Shown: positions 15,628 to 25,463, numbered from the stretch's first letter. The stretch: 64,000 nt of DNA from Cecembia lonarensis LW9 (GCF_000298295.1 NZ_AMGM01000007.1:40977-104976); one strand, 5' to 3'. The notes: a model not told the origin generated them from the letters alone. Numbers and translations are program-made.

Positions 15628-16404
15628 ATGAAGTTTAAAATTGCAATTCTAGGAACAGGGAATGTGGCTTGGCACTTAGCTCCTGCATTGGAAGAAGCAG
15701 GCCATACGGTCACGGAGATCTATGGTAGAAACTTAGCTAAAGCCGTTGAACTGACTAAAAAGCTGTATACGACTGAGGCTCAGGATAGTCTTGACTTTTC
15801 CGAATCTGAAGCTGAGATTTATATTTTGGCAGTCAGTGATCAGGCCATTTCCGAATTGGCAGATGCCTTAATCCTGCCCGAAGAAAGTATTTTGGTACAT
15901 ACCTCTGGCTCAGTTTCAATGGATATGTTGGGATACAGTTCTGCAAGCTATACAGGGATTTTCTACCCATTACAGAGTTTTACGAAGGAGCGGGAAATCG
16001 ATTTTACCGAAGTCCCTTTTTTACTCGAATCTGATGATCAACAAACCTTATTGAAGTTGAAAAAATTGGCTAATAGCCTCTCACCACTACAGTATGTGGT
16101 CAAGTCCAAAGATAGAATGGCCCTTCATGTGGCGGCTGTGTTTGCGAGTAATTTCTCTAACCACATGTTGCGATTGGCCGAAGAAATCATGCATAGAAAA
16201 GGATTGGATTATGAAATGCTGAAGCCTTTGATTATTGAGACCATCAGCAAAAGTTTGGAACTGGGTGCAAAGAAAGCCCAAACAGGCCCGGCCTTAAGGT
16301 CGGATTTGAATACCCTAGAGCTACACCATCAGTTTTTAAATTATAACGAACAGGTAGCAGAAATTTATCGGCTTATTTCTCAAGATATCATTGATTCTTA
16401 TTGA
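15628..16404 (+). CDS. Rossmann-fold/DUF2520 domain protein
   Basis: A 258-residue cytosolic protein. The N-terminal Rossmann domain opens with the nucleotide-binding GTGNVAWHLA (about 9-18) as in F420/NADP oxidoreductases and pyrroline-5-carboxylate reductases. The C-terminal helical DUF2520 region (about 125-250) contains KDRMALHVAAVFASNFSNH and TGPALRSD, well conserved in the family. The exact substrate is unknown. It stands alone between two hairpin terminators. Confidence 0.88.
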   Translation: MKFKIAILGTGNVAWHLAPALEEAGHTVTEIYGRNLAKAVELTKKLYTTEAQDSLDFSESEAEIYILAVSDQAISELADALILPEESILVHTSGSVSMDMLGYSSASYTGIFYPLQSFTKEREIDFTEVPFLLESDDQQTLLKLKKLANSLSPLQYVVKSKDRMALHVAAVFASNFSNHMLRLAEEIMHRKGLDYEMLKPLIIETISKSLELGAKKAQTGPALRSDLNTLELHHQFLNYNEQVAEIYRLISQDIIDSY

Positions 16405-16411
16405 TTTATGC

Positions 16412-16439
16412 AAAAAATACCCTGTACAGGGTATTTTTT
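16412..16439. terminator. palindromic terminator
   Basis: The 28-bp sequence is a perfect palindrome: an A-run, TACCCTGTACAGGGTA, then a T-run. It sits directly after the DUF2520 gene and could work in both directions. Confidence 0.8.
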
Positions 16440-16648
16440 GCTCTTTGTTTTTGTCCTATCTTGTGTTTCATAAGGAATAAGCTTTTGGAGACCAGTAAAG
16501 CTTTTTTTAGTGTTTGTTGAAGTATTTTACATTGATAAGGCGGCTGATGATATTTTTTGTTGGCCGTTTTTTTGTCTACTGTAATTCTTTAAATGTTTCT
16601 TTTACTGGAACTGCTTTTGTAAATTTATTTTCAATTACTACTCTTCCA

Positions 16649-17209
16649 ATGGCATTCGCATATAAAAGAATTTTGCGCTATTTCTTCCGAGGCTTGCTTT
16701 TTGTAGTGCCTATTGCGCTGACAGTTTACGTCATTCTACTGTTCATTCAGTTTTTAGATGGAATTCTTCCCATACCCGTGCCTGGACTTGGGATTCTGAT
16801 TATGCTGGCATTTATCACCTTTGTAGGATATTTGGCCGGGATGTTTATTACCAGACCTCTTTTTGAAGAATTTGAAAGATGGGTATTTAAGATACCCCTG
16901 GTGAATATCTTGTACACGAGCATCAAAGACCTGATGTCAGCATTTGTTGGGGATAAGAAAAAGTTCAACACACCAGTAATCGTTAAATTATCGGAAAATG
17001 TATCGAGGTTGGGCTTTATTACCCAAGATAACCTGACCGTTTTACAGGAGGAAGATCTTGTTGCCATCTATTTTCCCCACAGCTATAACTTTTCAGGAAA
17101 TCTTTTCTTGGTGCCAAGGGAAAATGTCAGGATACTTAAGAATGTTAAAAGTGCGGATGTGATGAAGTTTATCGTGTCAGGTGGGGTTTCACATTTGGGA
17201 CAGGATTGA
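16649..17209 (+). CDS. DUF502 family membrane protein
   Basis: Start set at ATG 16649 (MAFAYKRILRYFFRG), which gives the family-like start; the frame extends upstream to 16514 but the added residues look non-coding. The 186-residue protein has two membrane helices (about 13-35 and 43-66, with the PVPGLG loop between) and a soluble C-terminal domain containing KIPLVNILYTSIKD and YFPHSYNFSGN, both typical for DUF502. Family function is not established; it is assumed to be a membrane-associated regulator or transporter accessory. No operon partner is evident. Confidence 0.85.
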   Translation: MAFAYKRILRYFFRGLLFVVPIALTVYVILLFIQFLDGILPIPVPGLGILIMLAFITFVGYLAGMFITRPLFEEFERWVFKIPLVNILYTSIKDLMSAFVGDKKKFNTPVIVKLSENVSRLGFITQDNLTVLQEEDLVAIYFPHSYNFSGNLFLVPRENVRILKNVKSADVMKFIVSGGVSHLGQD

Positions 17210-17215
17210 TTTAGA

Positions 17216-17350
17216 ATAGAGACGAGAGATTAGGAGCGAGAGGCGAGAAATTAGAAGCGAGAAGCGAAGAGCCAAGTTGCATGGCTGGAAAAAATAAGAA
17301 CTTAGAAACGCTAGACAAGAAGCAAGAACCAAGAATCAAGAGAGAATCCA
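17216..17350 (+). repeat. purine-rich 7-bp repeat array (GAAGCGA / CAAGAAN)
   Basis: The gap contains units such as GAGCGAGAGGCGAGA and GAAGCGAGAAGCGAAG, then CAAGAAG CAAGAAC CAAGAAT CAAGAGA, a 7-nt period. Related arrays lie at 59165-59240, 62585-62620 (opposite orientation) and 63895-63935. It is degenerate, non-coding and strongly strand-asymmetric. Confidence 0.6.
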
Positions 17351-17385
17351 AAACCTATTAAACATAAAACTTAACATAACCTAAA

Positions 17386-18006
17386 ATGAAAAAATTACTC
17401 GCTTTAATGATCTTATTTACCACCTCCTTGGGCATCAAAGCACAGGATCAATGGATTTCTTTATTCAATGGCAAAGACCTTCAGGATTGGAAAATCTCTG
17501 AAAACCCCAATTCCTTTACTGTAGAAGATGGCTTAATAAAAATTGACGGACCAAGGGCCCATGCATTTTATGTGGGAGAAGTCAATGGGGGTGTTTTTCA
17601 GGATTTTGAATTGATGGTTGAATTGAAAACCATGCCCAAGGCCAACTCAGGCATTTTTTTCCATACTGTTTATCAAGAAAAAGGCTGGCCAGAAAAAGGC
17701 TATGAAGTGCAGGTCAATCAAAGCCATGGTGACTGGAGGAAATCCGGAAGTCTATACTCCTTTAACGATGTCCGTGAAACGTATGTGAATGATGGGGAAT
17801 GGTACACTACGCATATTATCGTAAAAGGAGACCATGTTACTGTAAAGCTGAATGGGCAAACGGTAATGGAATATGTAGAATCTGCAGATGAAAACAGGCC
17901 TGAAAATGCAGGTGAAAAAAGGATTGACAAAGGAACATTTGCCATTCAGGCCCATGATCCTGAGAGCGTTATTTACTACAAGAGCATCAAGGTTAAAGTG
18001 CCTTAA
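17386..18006 (+). CDS. secreted DUF1080 (3-keto-disaccharide hydrolase-like) protein
   Basis: A 206-residue protein with a signal peptide (MKKLLALMILFTTSLGIKAQ). The mature part is one DUF1080 domain, a concanavalin-like beta sandwich, with the typical WISLFNGKDLQDW start, SGIFFHT (about 86) and GYEVQVNQSHGD (about 105). Members of this family hydrolyse 3-keto-glycosides or bind sugars; the substrate here is unknown. It is transcribed alone and followed by a clear terminator. A link with the sugar oxidation genes at 49-54 kb is possible but not shown. Confidence 0.9.
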   Translation: MKKLLALMILFTTSLGIKAQDQWISLFNGKDLQDWKISENPNSFTVEDGLIKIDGPRAHAFYVGEVNGGVFQDFELMVELKTMPKANSGIFFHTVYQEKGWPEKGYEVQVNQSHGDWRKSGSLYSFNDVRETYVNDGEWYTTHIIVKGDHVTVKLNGQTVMEYVESADENRPENAGEKRIDKGTFAIQAHDPESVIYYKSIKVKVP

Positions 18007-18014
18007 AAAAAAAT

Positions 18015-18050
18015 ATTCCCAGTGTTTTGGCACTGGGAATTTTTATTTTT
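18015..18050 (+). terminator. terminator after DUF1080 gene
   Basis: ATTCCCAGTG (18015-18024) and CACTGGGAAT (18031-18040) form a 10-bp stem with a 6-nt loop followed by a T-rich run. An A-run on the other side makes it usable for the convergent thioredoxin gene too. Confidence 0.85.
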
Positions 18051-18067
18051 TGAATACGGATTTGAAA

Positions 18068-18388
18068 CTACAATACCGCATCTAATTTTTGTGAAAGTAC
18101 TGCTTTTGGGACTGCACCTACTTGCTTATCTACAACCTGACCACCTTTAAAGAACATCAAAGTGGGAATACTTCTAATGCCCAACGCAGAAGCTACTGCT
18201 GGATTGGAGTCTACATCAACTTTACCGATTACAGCTTTTCCCTCATAATCACCTGCCAGTTCTTCAACGATTGGGCCGATCATTTTACAAGGGCCGCACC
18301 ATTCTGCCCAAAAATCTACCAGTACTGGTTTGTCAGACTTCAATATTTCTTCAAAGTTTGCATCTGTTATTTCAATTGCTTTTGCCAT
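18068..18388 (-). CDS. trxA: thioredoxin
   Basis: A 106-residue cytosolic thioredoxin of standard length with the active site WCGPCK (C31, C34), the conserved DFWAEW before it and the cis-proline loop RSIPTLMFF (about 74-82). It reduces protein disulfides using electrons from thioredoxin reductase, which is not in the window. A TATATTTG -7-like element lies upstream on the minus strand at 18420-18427. It shares a terminator region with the convergent DUF1080 gene. Confidence 0.97.
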   Translation of the reverse strand: MAKAIEITDANFEEILKSDKPVLVDFWAEWCGPCKMIGPIVEELAGDYEGKAVIGKVDVDSNPAVASALGIRSIPTLMFFKGGQVVDKQVGAVPKAVLSQKLDAVL

Positions 18389-18514
18389 TGTATGAATTAT
18401 TTTGATTGTGCTTAATTTTCAAATATACTATCCAAATTTAATTTCTTCCTAAATAGTTCCAAATCAGTTTCAAATAATCAGGCATACCCTATTTGTGCAC
18501 ATATTTAGTGCCTA

Positions 18515-21500
18515 TCAGATTATTTGATATACCACTTCTGGGATCTGACCTAAATCTTTGATCATTTCATTGGAGGGATCCACGGTATAACGTTTTGACA
18601 TCAGATCTAAGGTAATGTTTTCTTTGTTGTCAATGATATTAATGTACAGCTTGGCCTCACCTTTGTATTTTTGGGTGATACCTTCCAATTTTTCCATCAA
18701 ATCAAAACTCAGGTCATCCAAATCAATATTCACCCGAAGACCTTTTATCATTTTACCCCGGACATCACTGAGCAACATCATGCTGCTGATTTTAAACTCA
18801 AACTCGTTTTCTTTCCATTTGTTTGGATGTACGGCACCGGTTATGTAGATAAACCAACCCGTCATGAAGTATTCTTTGTATTTGATGTAATCTTCGCCAA
18901 AGATGAAAAAGGTATGGCCGCCATGATAATCTTCCAAGGTAAGTGTGCCAAAAGGTTTGCCGGTTTTGGTGGTCCTGTGTGCAAAACTTGTCACCATGCC
19001 TGCCGCTTTTACCTCTCCTTTTTTCTTTAGGTTTTCCAAGTCGGGAAATTCCGTTAACGGCGTGTTGGTAAAGGACTCCATCTCTACCTTAAACTGGTCC
19101 AAGGGGTGCCCTGATATATACAAACCTACTACCTCTTTTTCAATGTTCAATTCCTGTAGTTGGCTGAAAGGTTCCATATGAGTCACAGAAGGCAGCGGTA
19201 CTTCCATACCTGATCCTCCACCAAACAAGCTTACTTGGGCGCTATCTGCTTCCTGCTGCACTTTTTGGGCATACTTTACAGCCTTCTCCAATAAGGTCAC
19301 ATCGCCATCAGGTGCTTCAAGGTATTGTCTTCTGTGGTATTGAGGAAAACAATCAAAACTACCCGCCATGGCCAGGGATTCAAGAGACTTCTTGTTCAAG
19401 GCCCTGGAATTCACCCTTTTGCAAAACTCGAAAATGTTGGTGTATTTGCCTTTTTTCTCTCTTTCTTCTACGATGGCGTCAACTGCTGCTCCACCAACGC
19501 CTTTGATGGCAGCCATTCCAAAGCGGATTTGCCCTTCTTGGTTCACAGTAAAACCATTTTTGGACTCATTGACATCTGGCCCCAAAACGGAAATGCCCAT
19601 CCGCTTACACTCTTCCATGAAAAAGGTTACTTGGCTGATATCGTTCATGTTATTACTCAACACCGAGGCCATGTATTCAGCTGGGTAATGGGCTTTTAGA
19701 TAAGCCGTTTGATAAGCTACCCAAGCATAGCAGGTAGAGTGGGATTTATTGAAGGCATAAGAAGCAAAGGCTTCCCAGTCTTTCCAGATTTTTTCAAGTT
19801 TTTTAGCATCATGCCCTTTTGCGGAGGCTTGTTCGATGAACTTGGGTTTCATCTTGTCCAAGACGTCTTTCTGTTTCTTACCCATGGCCTTTCTTAATAC
19901 GTCTGCCTCACCTTTGGTAAAGCCGGCCAGTTTTTGGGAAAGCAACATCACCTGCTCCTGATAGACAGTAATCCCATATGTCTCTTCCAGGTACTCCTGC
20001 ATATCATCCAAATCATAGGTGATGGGTTCATGCCCATGCTTCCTTTTGATAAAAGAAGGTATGTATTCCAAAGGTCCCGGGCGGTAGAGTGCATTCATGG
20101 CAATCAAGTCGGCAAAAACTGTTGGTTTTAGTTCCCGCATGTATTTTTGCATCCCAGGGGATTCGTATTGGAAAATCCCAACCGTTTCTCCCCTTTGGAA
20201 TAATTCGTAGGTCTTCACGTCATCTATGGGAAAATTATCCGGGTCAAGTTCAATGCCATGCCTTTCCTTTACAATTTTGACAGCGTCCTTAATTAGGGTG
20301 AGTGTCTTCAGGCCCAAGAAGTCCATTTTAAGTAGTCCTGCACTTTCTACTACGGCATTGTCAAACTGTGTACAGACCATATCTGAATCTTTGGCCAATG
20401 CAACAGGGACAAAGTTGGTGATGTCATCAGGTGTAATGATGACACCACAGGCATGTATACCGGTATTCCTCACCGAACCCTCCAGTACTTTTGCCTGATT
20501 GATGGTTTTAGAGAGTTCATCCTGTCCCTTGGAAATCCGAATCAACTCCTCGGCCTTAGTCAGGTCTTCCCCGTTTCCTTTAAGCTTTTCAGATAGTTTT
20601 GCCCGGTCCTTTGATAAGTCAAATAAAGCTTTCAGCTTGATGTCAGGAACCAATTTGGCCAAGCGGTCTGCCTCAGACAAGGGGAGGTTTAGTACCCTTG
20701 CCGTATCTCTAATGGCAGATTTTGCTGCCATGGTGCCGTAAGTGATGATTTGGGCTACCTGTTTGGACCCATATTTATTGATTACATAATCGATGACTTT
20801 CTGACGGCCTTCATCATCAAAGTCAATATCAATATCCGGTAAGGAAACCCTGTCCGGGTTTAGAAACCTCTCAAAAAGGAGATCATAGGCAATGGGATCC
20901 ACATTGGTAATTCCAATACAGTAGGCTACCGCTGATCCGGCTGCAGATCCCCTTCCAGGTCCCACTGAAACACCCATTTGTCTGGCAGCTCCGGTGAAGT
21001 CCTGAACAATCAAAAAGTAACCTGGATAGCCTGTTCTTTCAATAGTTTCAAGCTCAAAATCCAACCTTTCTTTGATTTCATCGGTAATGACAGGATACCG
21101 TTTTTTTGCACCCTCATAGGTGAGATGTCTCAGGTAGGCATTTTCCCCACGTTTGCCCCCGTCTTTATCATCTTCCGCATGCTTAAACTCCTCTGGGATG
21201 TCAAACTTCGGAAGTAGCACATCCCTTTGGAGTTTGTAGGTCTCGATTTTTTCTACAATTTCGTTGGTACAGGCAATGGCTTCAGGGAGGTCCGCGAAGA
21301 GTTTTTTCATTTCTTCTGGACTTTTTAGATAAAATTCATCATTGGGGAAACCATAGCGATATTCCCTGCCTCGTTTTCCTACGTATTTTTTAGGTTTTTC
21401 TACTAGCTCCCCATCTTTGACACAAAGTAGGATATCATGGGCCTTGGCATCCACCTTATGGTTGTAATAGGTGTTATTTGCTGCAAAATATTTAACGCCA

Positions 21501-22801
21501 TATTTCTGCGCAAAACTTAGTAATACTTCATTCACTTTTTCCTCTTCAGGAATACCATGTCGGTTGAGCTCTACATAGAAGTCTTCTCCAAACTGCTCTT
21601 TCCACCAAAGGAAGGCTTCTTCGGCCTGGGTATCTCCGACATTCAAAATCAAGTAAGGAATTTCCCCCCAAAGTCCTCCCGTGCTTGCTATTAAATCATC
21701 TTTATATTGGATAAGAAGGTCTTTATCTATTCGTGGCAAATAATAATAGCCCTCTATATTGGCATAAGAGGCCAGTTTTGCCAAGTTATGATACCCATTT
21801 TTGTTTTTCGCCAAGAGTACAGTTTGGAATCCATCATCCTTACTGGATTTATTTTTTCGGTCCCTGGAGAGGTTAAACTCACAGCCTATGATGGGTTTGA
21901 TATCTGCTCCCAAGGCTGCCCGTACAAAATGAAATGCCCCCATCATATTTCCATGATCGGTCATGGCTATGGCCGGCATATTCATCTGTTTTGCCAGATT
22001 GATCAAGGCAGGGATTTCTGAGGTTGCCTGAAGCACGGAATATTGTGTGTGTACATGCAAGTGGGAGAACGGCATGTCCACCATGTCAGAAATATCTGCT
22101 GTACCGGCTGCTTTTAGCACTTCTTTGGCGGCAATCTTGGTTTCATCTTTGGCTGCCGCAAAGTTGGCTTCGTCAAGTTTAGGTGCTTGGTAAATCACTT
22201 CATTGTATGTGATTCCAGGCTCAGGTTTGATGACCTGTTGTTCAATCAGTCCAAAAAAACATTTGGCAGTAGCGTCGACATCGTATGCTGCATCGTGCGC
22301 ATCAGCAAATCCATTACCAAAGAGCTTATGGTGGAGCTCTGTTAGGGTGGGCCATTTGAATTTACCACCTTTACCACCAGGAATTGCGCAAAAATCTGTG
22401 GCTAGGTCTTTGGTGTCCAGTTCTGCCATTTCCCTCAGCTGCATTGGGATTTCTTTTCTGAGAAACTCAGCACCTACTACATTGATATCGAAGCCAATAT
22501 TATGCCCTACCAAGTATTTGGCTTTGGCTACATCTTCATGGAAGACTTGCAGTACCTTGTTAAGTGCATGACCTTCTTTTATTGCCCTTTCAGTAGAAAT
22601 ACCATGTACTTTTTCGGCATTGTAGGGGATGGTGAAGCCTTCCGGTTTGACAATGAAATTGTTATTTGAAATCAGATTACCCTTGGCATCATGGAGTTGC
22701 CAGGCGAGTTGGACCAGCCTGGGCCAGTTGTCCAAATCTTCCATTGGGGCATCGTAATTTCTCGGTAATCCTGTGGTTTCGGTATCAAAAATAATGTACA
22801 T
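18515..22801 (-). CDS. dnaE: DNA polymerase III alpha subunit with N-terminal exonuclease
   Basis: A 1428-residue replicative polymerase, longer than the usual DnaE of about 1160 because a DnaQ-like 3'-5' exonuclease domain is fused at the N-terminus (about 1-200). Its motifs are FDTETTG, VGHNIGFD and HDAAYDVDAT. A PHP domain follows (SHLHVHTQYSVLQATS, about 245). The polymerase core has GPGRGSAAGSA (about 617) and the catalytic aspartates PDIDIDFDDEGR (about 655). A helix-hairpin-helix region and an OB fold (KAAGMVTSFAHR) close the protein. Such fused forms are known in Bacteroidota. It is transcribed alone. Confidence 0.97.
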   Translation of the reverse strand: MYIIFDTETTGLPRNYDAPMEDLDNWPRLVQLAWQLHDAKGNLISNNNFIVKPEGFTIPYNAEKVHGISTERAIKEGHALNKVLQVFHEDVAKAKYLVGHNIGFDINVVGAEFLRKEIPMQLREMAELDTKDLATDFCAIPGGKGGKFKWPTLTELHHKLFGNGFADAHDAAYDVDATAKCFFGLIEQQVIKPEPGITYNEVIYQAPKLDEANFAAAKDETKIAAKEVLKAAGTADISDMVDMPFSHLHVHTQYSVLQATSEIPALINLAKQMNMPAIAMTDHGNMMGAFHFVRAALGADIKPIIGCEFNLSRDRKNKSSKDDGFQTVLLAKNKNGYHNLAKLASYANIEGYYYLPRIDKDLLIQYKDDLIASTGGLWGEIPYLILNVGDTQAEEAFLWWKEQFGEDFYVELNRHGIPEEEKVNEVLLSFAQKYGVKYFAANNTYYNHKVDAKAHDILLCVKDGELVEKPKKYVGKRGREYRYGFPNDEFYLKSPEEMKKLFADLPEAIACTNEIVEKIETYKLQRDVLLPKFDIPEEFKHAEDDKDGGKRGENAYLRHLTYEGAKKRYPVITDEIKERLDFELETIERTGYPGYFLIVQDFTGAARQMGVSVGPGRGSAAGSAVAYCIGITNVDPIAYDLLFERFLNPDRVSLPDIDIDFDDEGRQKVIDYVINKYGSKQVAQIITYGTMAAKSAIRDTARVLNLPLSEADRLAKLVPDIKLKALFDLSKDRAKLSEKLKGNGEDLTKAEELIRISKGQDELSKTINQAKVLEGSVRNTGIHACGVIITPDDITNFVPVALAKDSDMVCTQFDNAVVESAGLLKMDFLGLKTLTLIKDAVKIVKERHGIELDPDNFPIDDVKTYELFQRGETVGIFQYESPGMQKYMRELKPTVFADLIAMNALYRPGPLEYIPSFIKRKHGHEPITYDLDDMQEYLEETYGITVYQEQVMLLSQKLAGFTKGEADVLRKAMGKKQKDVLDKMKPKFIEQASAKGHDAKKLEKIWKDWEAFASYAFNKSHSTCYAWVAYQTAYLKAHYPAEYMASVLSNNMNDISQVTFFMEECKRMGISVLGPDVNESKNGFTVNQEGQIRFGMAAIKGVGGAAVDAIVEEREKKGKYTNIFEFCKRVNSRALNKKSLESLAMAGSFDCFPQYHRRQYLEAPDGDVTLLEKAVKYAQKVQQEADSAQVSLFGGGSGMEVPLPSVTHMEPFSQLQELNIEKEVVGLYISGHPLDQFKVEMESFTNTPLTEFPDLENLKKKGEVKAAGMVTSFAHRTTKTGKPFGTLTLEDYHGGHTFFIFGEDYIKYKEYFMTGWFIYITGAVHPNKWKENEFEFKISSMMLLSDVRGKMIKGLRVNIDLDDLSFDLMEKLEGITQKYKGEAKLYINIIDNKENITLDLMSKRYTVDPSNEMIKDLGQIPEVVYQII

Positions 22802-22914
22802 ACAAACTCCTGAATTTTGGGATTCTAAAATAAGTGATATCTCTTTGCACTACCCTATCATTGGCATAAATTGTCCCAAAATATTTTATTTGAACCAGAT
22901 ACTTGAACAAGCCG

Positions 22915-22945
22915 TTTTATTATACGAACAATTTAAATATCTTTA
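22915..22945 (+). promoter_or_regulatory. promoter before the CBS-nadK genes
   Basis: TTTT (22915-22918), 19 nt, then TATCTTTA (22938-22945) is close to the Bacteroidota TTTG-N19-TAnnTTTG consensus. The ATG lies four bases after the -7 element, so transcription probably begins at or next to the start codon. Confidence 0.4.
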
Positions 22946-22949
22946 GTCC

Positions 22950-23615
22950 ATGCAGGCATACGAATTTATCAATAATCTGATACCTCCTTTGAAACCAACT
23001 GATAAGACCAAGATGGCCTTGTCATGGATGGAGGAGATCCGCACCAATATGTTGCCTGTTGTTGATAAAGGGGAGTTCAAAGGTTTTGTCAGCGATGATT
23101 TGATCTACACCAAAAATAGCCCAGAAGCTAAAATTTCAAAAATGGAATTGCTTTCACCTGCTTGTTTTGTTTACCTGGATAAGCATATCTATGATGTCAT
23201 TAAAGTGTCTTCAGAGTTTGATATCAACATGGTTGCGGTGGTTGATAGAGAAGGTAAATACTTAGGTGTGGTGACTATGGAGGATGCAATAGGTGCCTTT
23301 GCAGACACCTTATCTATTCAGTCGCATGGGGCAGTATTGGTGCTTTCCATGTTTATGACAGATTACAGCTTATTTGAAATTGCCCGTATCATCGAATCTG
23401 AAAATGCCAAAATTCTAAGTAGTTTTATATCCAACGATCCTCTGGATGACAGCAAGATCAAGCTCACGCTTAAATTGGATAAAACCGAATTACGGCATAT
23501 TAAGGCAACCTTGGAAAGGTTTGGCTTTAAAATATTAGATCACTATCAAGAAGATAACAACATCAGTGAAGAACAGGAGAGGATAGATAACCTCTTACGT
23601 TTCCTGAATATTTAA
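22950..23615 (+). CDS. CBS domain protein
   Basis: A 221-residue cytosolic protein with a CBS pair in the first 125 residues (LPVVDKGEFKGFVSDD and NMVAVVDREGKYLGVVTMED). The second half (about 130-215) looks like an ACT-type or similar ligand domain. CBS pairs sense adenine nucleotides. It is directly followed by NAD kinase (10 bp to its ATG), an arrangement I believe is common in this phylum, which suggests a link to nucleotide status, although no target is known. Confidence 0.88.
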   Translation: MQAYEFINNLIPPLKPTDKTKMALSWMEEIRTNMLPVVDKGEFKGFVSDDLIYTKNSPEAKISKMELLSPACFVYLDKHIYDVIKVSSEFDINMVAVVDREGKYLGVVTMEDAIGAFADTLSIQSHGAVLVLSMFMTDYSLFEIARIIESENAKILSSFISNDPLDDSKIKLTLKLDKTELRHIKATLERFGFKILDHYQEDNNISEEQERIDNLLRFLNI

Positions 23616-23625
23616 ATTGCCAATA

Positions 23626-24501
23626 ATGAATATTGTCCTTCATGGGATCAACTTGGAAAAGGAGTTTGTTCCCTATTTCGAACAATTAATAAAAATTTTA
23701 GAGAGTAGGGGCATCCGGACATTTTTTACGGAAAACTTTGCGAAAAGCATCAAGAAGATCAATATGCTTCCTGAATCCTTTGAGGTGCTCAACCCTGAAA
23801 GAGGGATGTCAGATGTGGATTTTGTTCTGTCTATTGGAGGTGATGGAACCCTACTTGATACGGTCATTCAGGTTGGAGCTCAAGAAACGCCAATTATTGG
23901 TATCAACTCAGGAAGATTGGGATTCTTGGCGACAGTTGCCAAAGAAAATATTCAAAAGGCGATAGATGACCTGGTGGCGGGTGAATTTACCATAGAATCC
24001 CGTGCTTTGGTGAGCTTGGAAGCTTCCCGGCCCGTATTCAGCGGAATGAATTTTGGGCTCAATGAATTTACCATTCATAAGCGGGATACCTCATCTATGA
24101 TCATTGTCCATACCTATATCAATGGGCAGTATTTAAACAGTTATTGGGCTGATGGTCTGATTGTGGCGACACCGACAGGTTCTACCGGTTATTCTTTAAG
24201 CTGTGGAGGACCTTTAATCACCCCAGGTGCCAGAAATTTTGTCATTACTCCTGTCAGTCCTCATAACTTAAATGTGCGTCCCATTGTGGTGCCCGATGAA
24301 TCGGTCATCAGCTTTAAAATAGAAGGCAGATCAGAAAAGTTTCTCATCTCGTTAGATTCCAGGTCTACGGCCATTGATGCTACCGTCGAGTTAAAACTGA
24401 AGAAAGCGGATTTTTCCGCAAAACTTGTTAAGTTTTCGGGATATAACTATTTTGACACCCTGAGACAGAAGCTGAATTGGGGCTTTGATATGAGAAATTG
24501 A
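23626..24501 (+). CDS. nadK: NAD kinase
   Basis: Start at ATG 23626 (MNIVLHGINL), not the TTG at 23617. The 291-residue enzyme phosphorylates NAD to NADP. The nucleotide-binding GGDG motif is in LSIGGDGTLLDTV (about 71), with the conserved NSGRLGFLA (about 96) and the NAD-site block ATPTGSTGYSLSCGGP (about 186). The C-terminal LDSRS region is also typical. Length and motif order are normal. It is the second gene after the CBS protein. Confidence 0.97.
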   Translation: MNIVLHGINLEKEFVPYFEQLIKILESRGIRTFFTENFAKSIKKINMLPESFEVLNPERGMSDVDFVLSIGGDGTLLDTVIQVGAQETPIIGINSGRLGFLATVAKENIQKAIDDLVAGEFTIESRALVSLEASRPVFSGMNFGLNEFTIHKRDTSSMIIVHTYINGQYLNSYWADGLIVATPTGSTGYSLSCGGPLITPGARNFVITPVSPHNLNVRPIVVPDESVISFKIEGRSEKFLISLDSRSTAIDATVELKLKKADFSAKLVKFSGYNYFDTLRQKLNWGFDMRN

Positions 24502-24607
24502 GGCCCTGCCGTACCCTGCGTTCATCGCAAGGGTTACCGGAAGCCAAAAGCTTGTCCTGTTAACAAAAATTAACCGCTGAAATACCAAAGAGGGTTTTTA
24601 TATCGTT

Positions 24608-25384
24608 GTGTACTTCATAAATTGCATCGTCTTGGATAAATTCAACTGTCAGGTAGTTTGCCTTTTGCTCTTGGTGCTTACGGCAAGTCTGTTTCCTACC
24701 CCATCCAATGCCCAAAGTTACGAGTTGGGAGGAGGACTGGGTGTTGCCACTTACAGTGGCGATTTGGTCAGAAGGCTGGATCAGGGTAATGTTGGTATCC
24801 AAGGAACGTTGTTTGGCAGACGAAATTTTGACAATGTATGGTCTTTGCGTGGTGGCTTGTCATTTGCTAGACTTTCAGCAGCAGATAGCATTTCGCAGAT
24901 AGATTTACCCTCTATAAGGAGAGATGCTTCTTTTCAGGGTAGTTTATTTGAGTTATCGGCTGTAATGGAATACCATTTCATAGACTTTCTGCATCCGCAT
25001 TCAGTTTATAAATATTCCCCATATGGGTTTTTCGGGCTAGGATATTCCTATTTTACAGCTACAGGACAAAGCTATTTTGCAGATCCAGAAGCAGGTAGGT
25101 ATAATGTTGGAACTCCTGTAATTCCTTTCGGTATTGGTGTCAAATACCAGTTATCAGAAAAATGGTTGTTGTCTGCTGAAATGGGTTTTAGAGCAACATT
25201 CACAGATCTTTTGGACAAAGTTGACGGGAATCTTCCTGTCAATCCAGTTCAGGCGGATCCCAATGGAGTTGTTCAGCCTATCCGCATCAGTAGGGGAAAT
25301 TACTCCGATAAGGATTGGTATTATTTTTTAGGGCTGACTATCAGTTATTCCTTTAACAACATCAGATGCTACACCTATAATTAA
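24608..25384 (+). CDS. porG: type IX secretion protein PorG (DUF6089), outer-membrane barrel
   Basis: A 258-residue exported protein with a signal peptide ending at SNAQ (about 35). GTG 24608 is the best start, with TTG 24632 as an alternative. The mature part is an eight-stranded barrel-like protein: ELGGGLGVATYSGDL, SPYGFFGLGYSYF and a C-terminal YYFLGLTISYSF strand. The DUF6089/PorG family takes part in the type IX secretion system, and its place just before uppS-bamA-ompH-ompH is the usual Bacteroidota arrangement, which is the main support for the name. Confidence 0.85.
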   Translation: MYFINCIVLDKFNCQVVCLLLLVLTASLFPTPSNAQSYELGGGLGVATYSGDLVRRLDQGNVGIQGTLFGRRNFDNVWSLRGGLSFARLSAADSISQIDLPSIRRDASFQGSLFELSAVMEYHFIDFLHPHSVYKYSPYGFFGLGYSYFTATGQSYFADPEAGRYNVGTPVIPFGIGVKYQLSEKWLLSAEMGFRATFTDLLDKVDGNLPVNPVQADPNGVVQPIRISRGNYSDKDWYYFLGLTISYSFNNIRCYTYN

Positions 25385-25463
25385 TTGAGCATTAGGTTAG
25401 AATATTGAAAAAGAAATAGCATTTTTGTACCTCCAAAAAAGAACGCGTTTCTTTACACCCGGA

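Noticed and set aside
17216..17350. CRISPR array
   Set aside because: The period is 7 nt with no spacers; it is a degenerate simple repeat.
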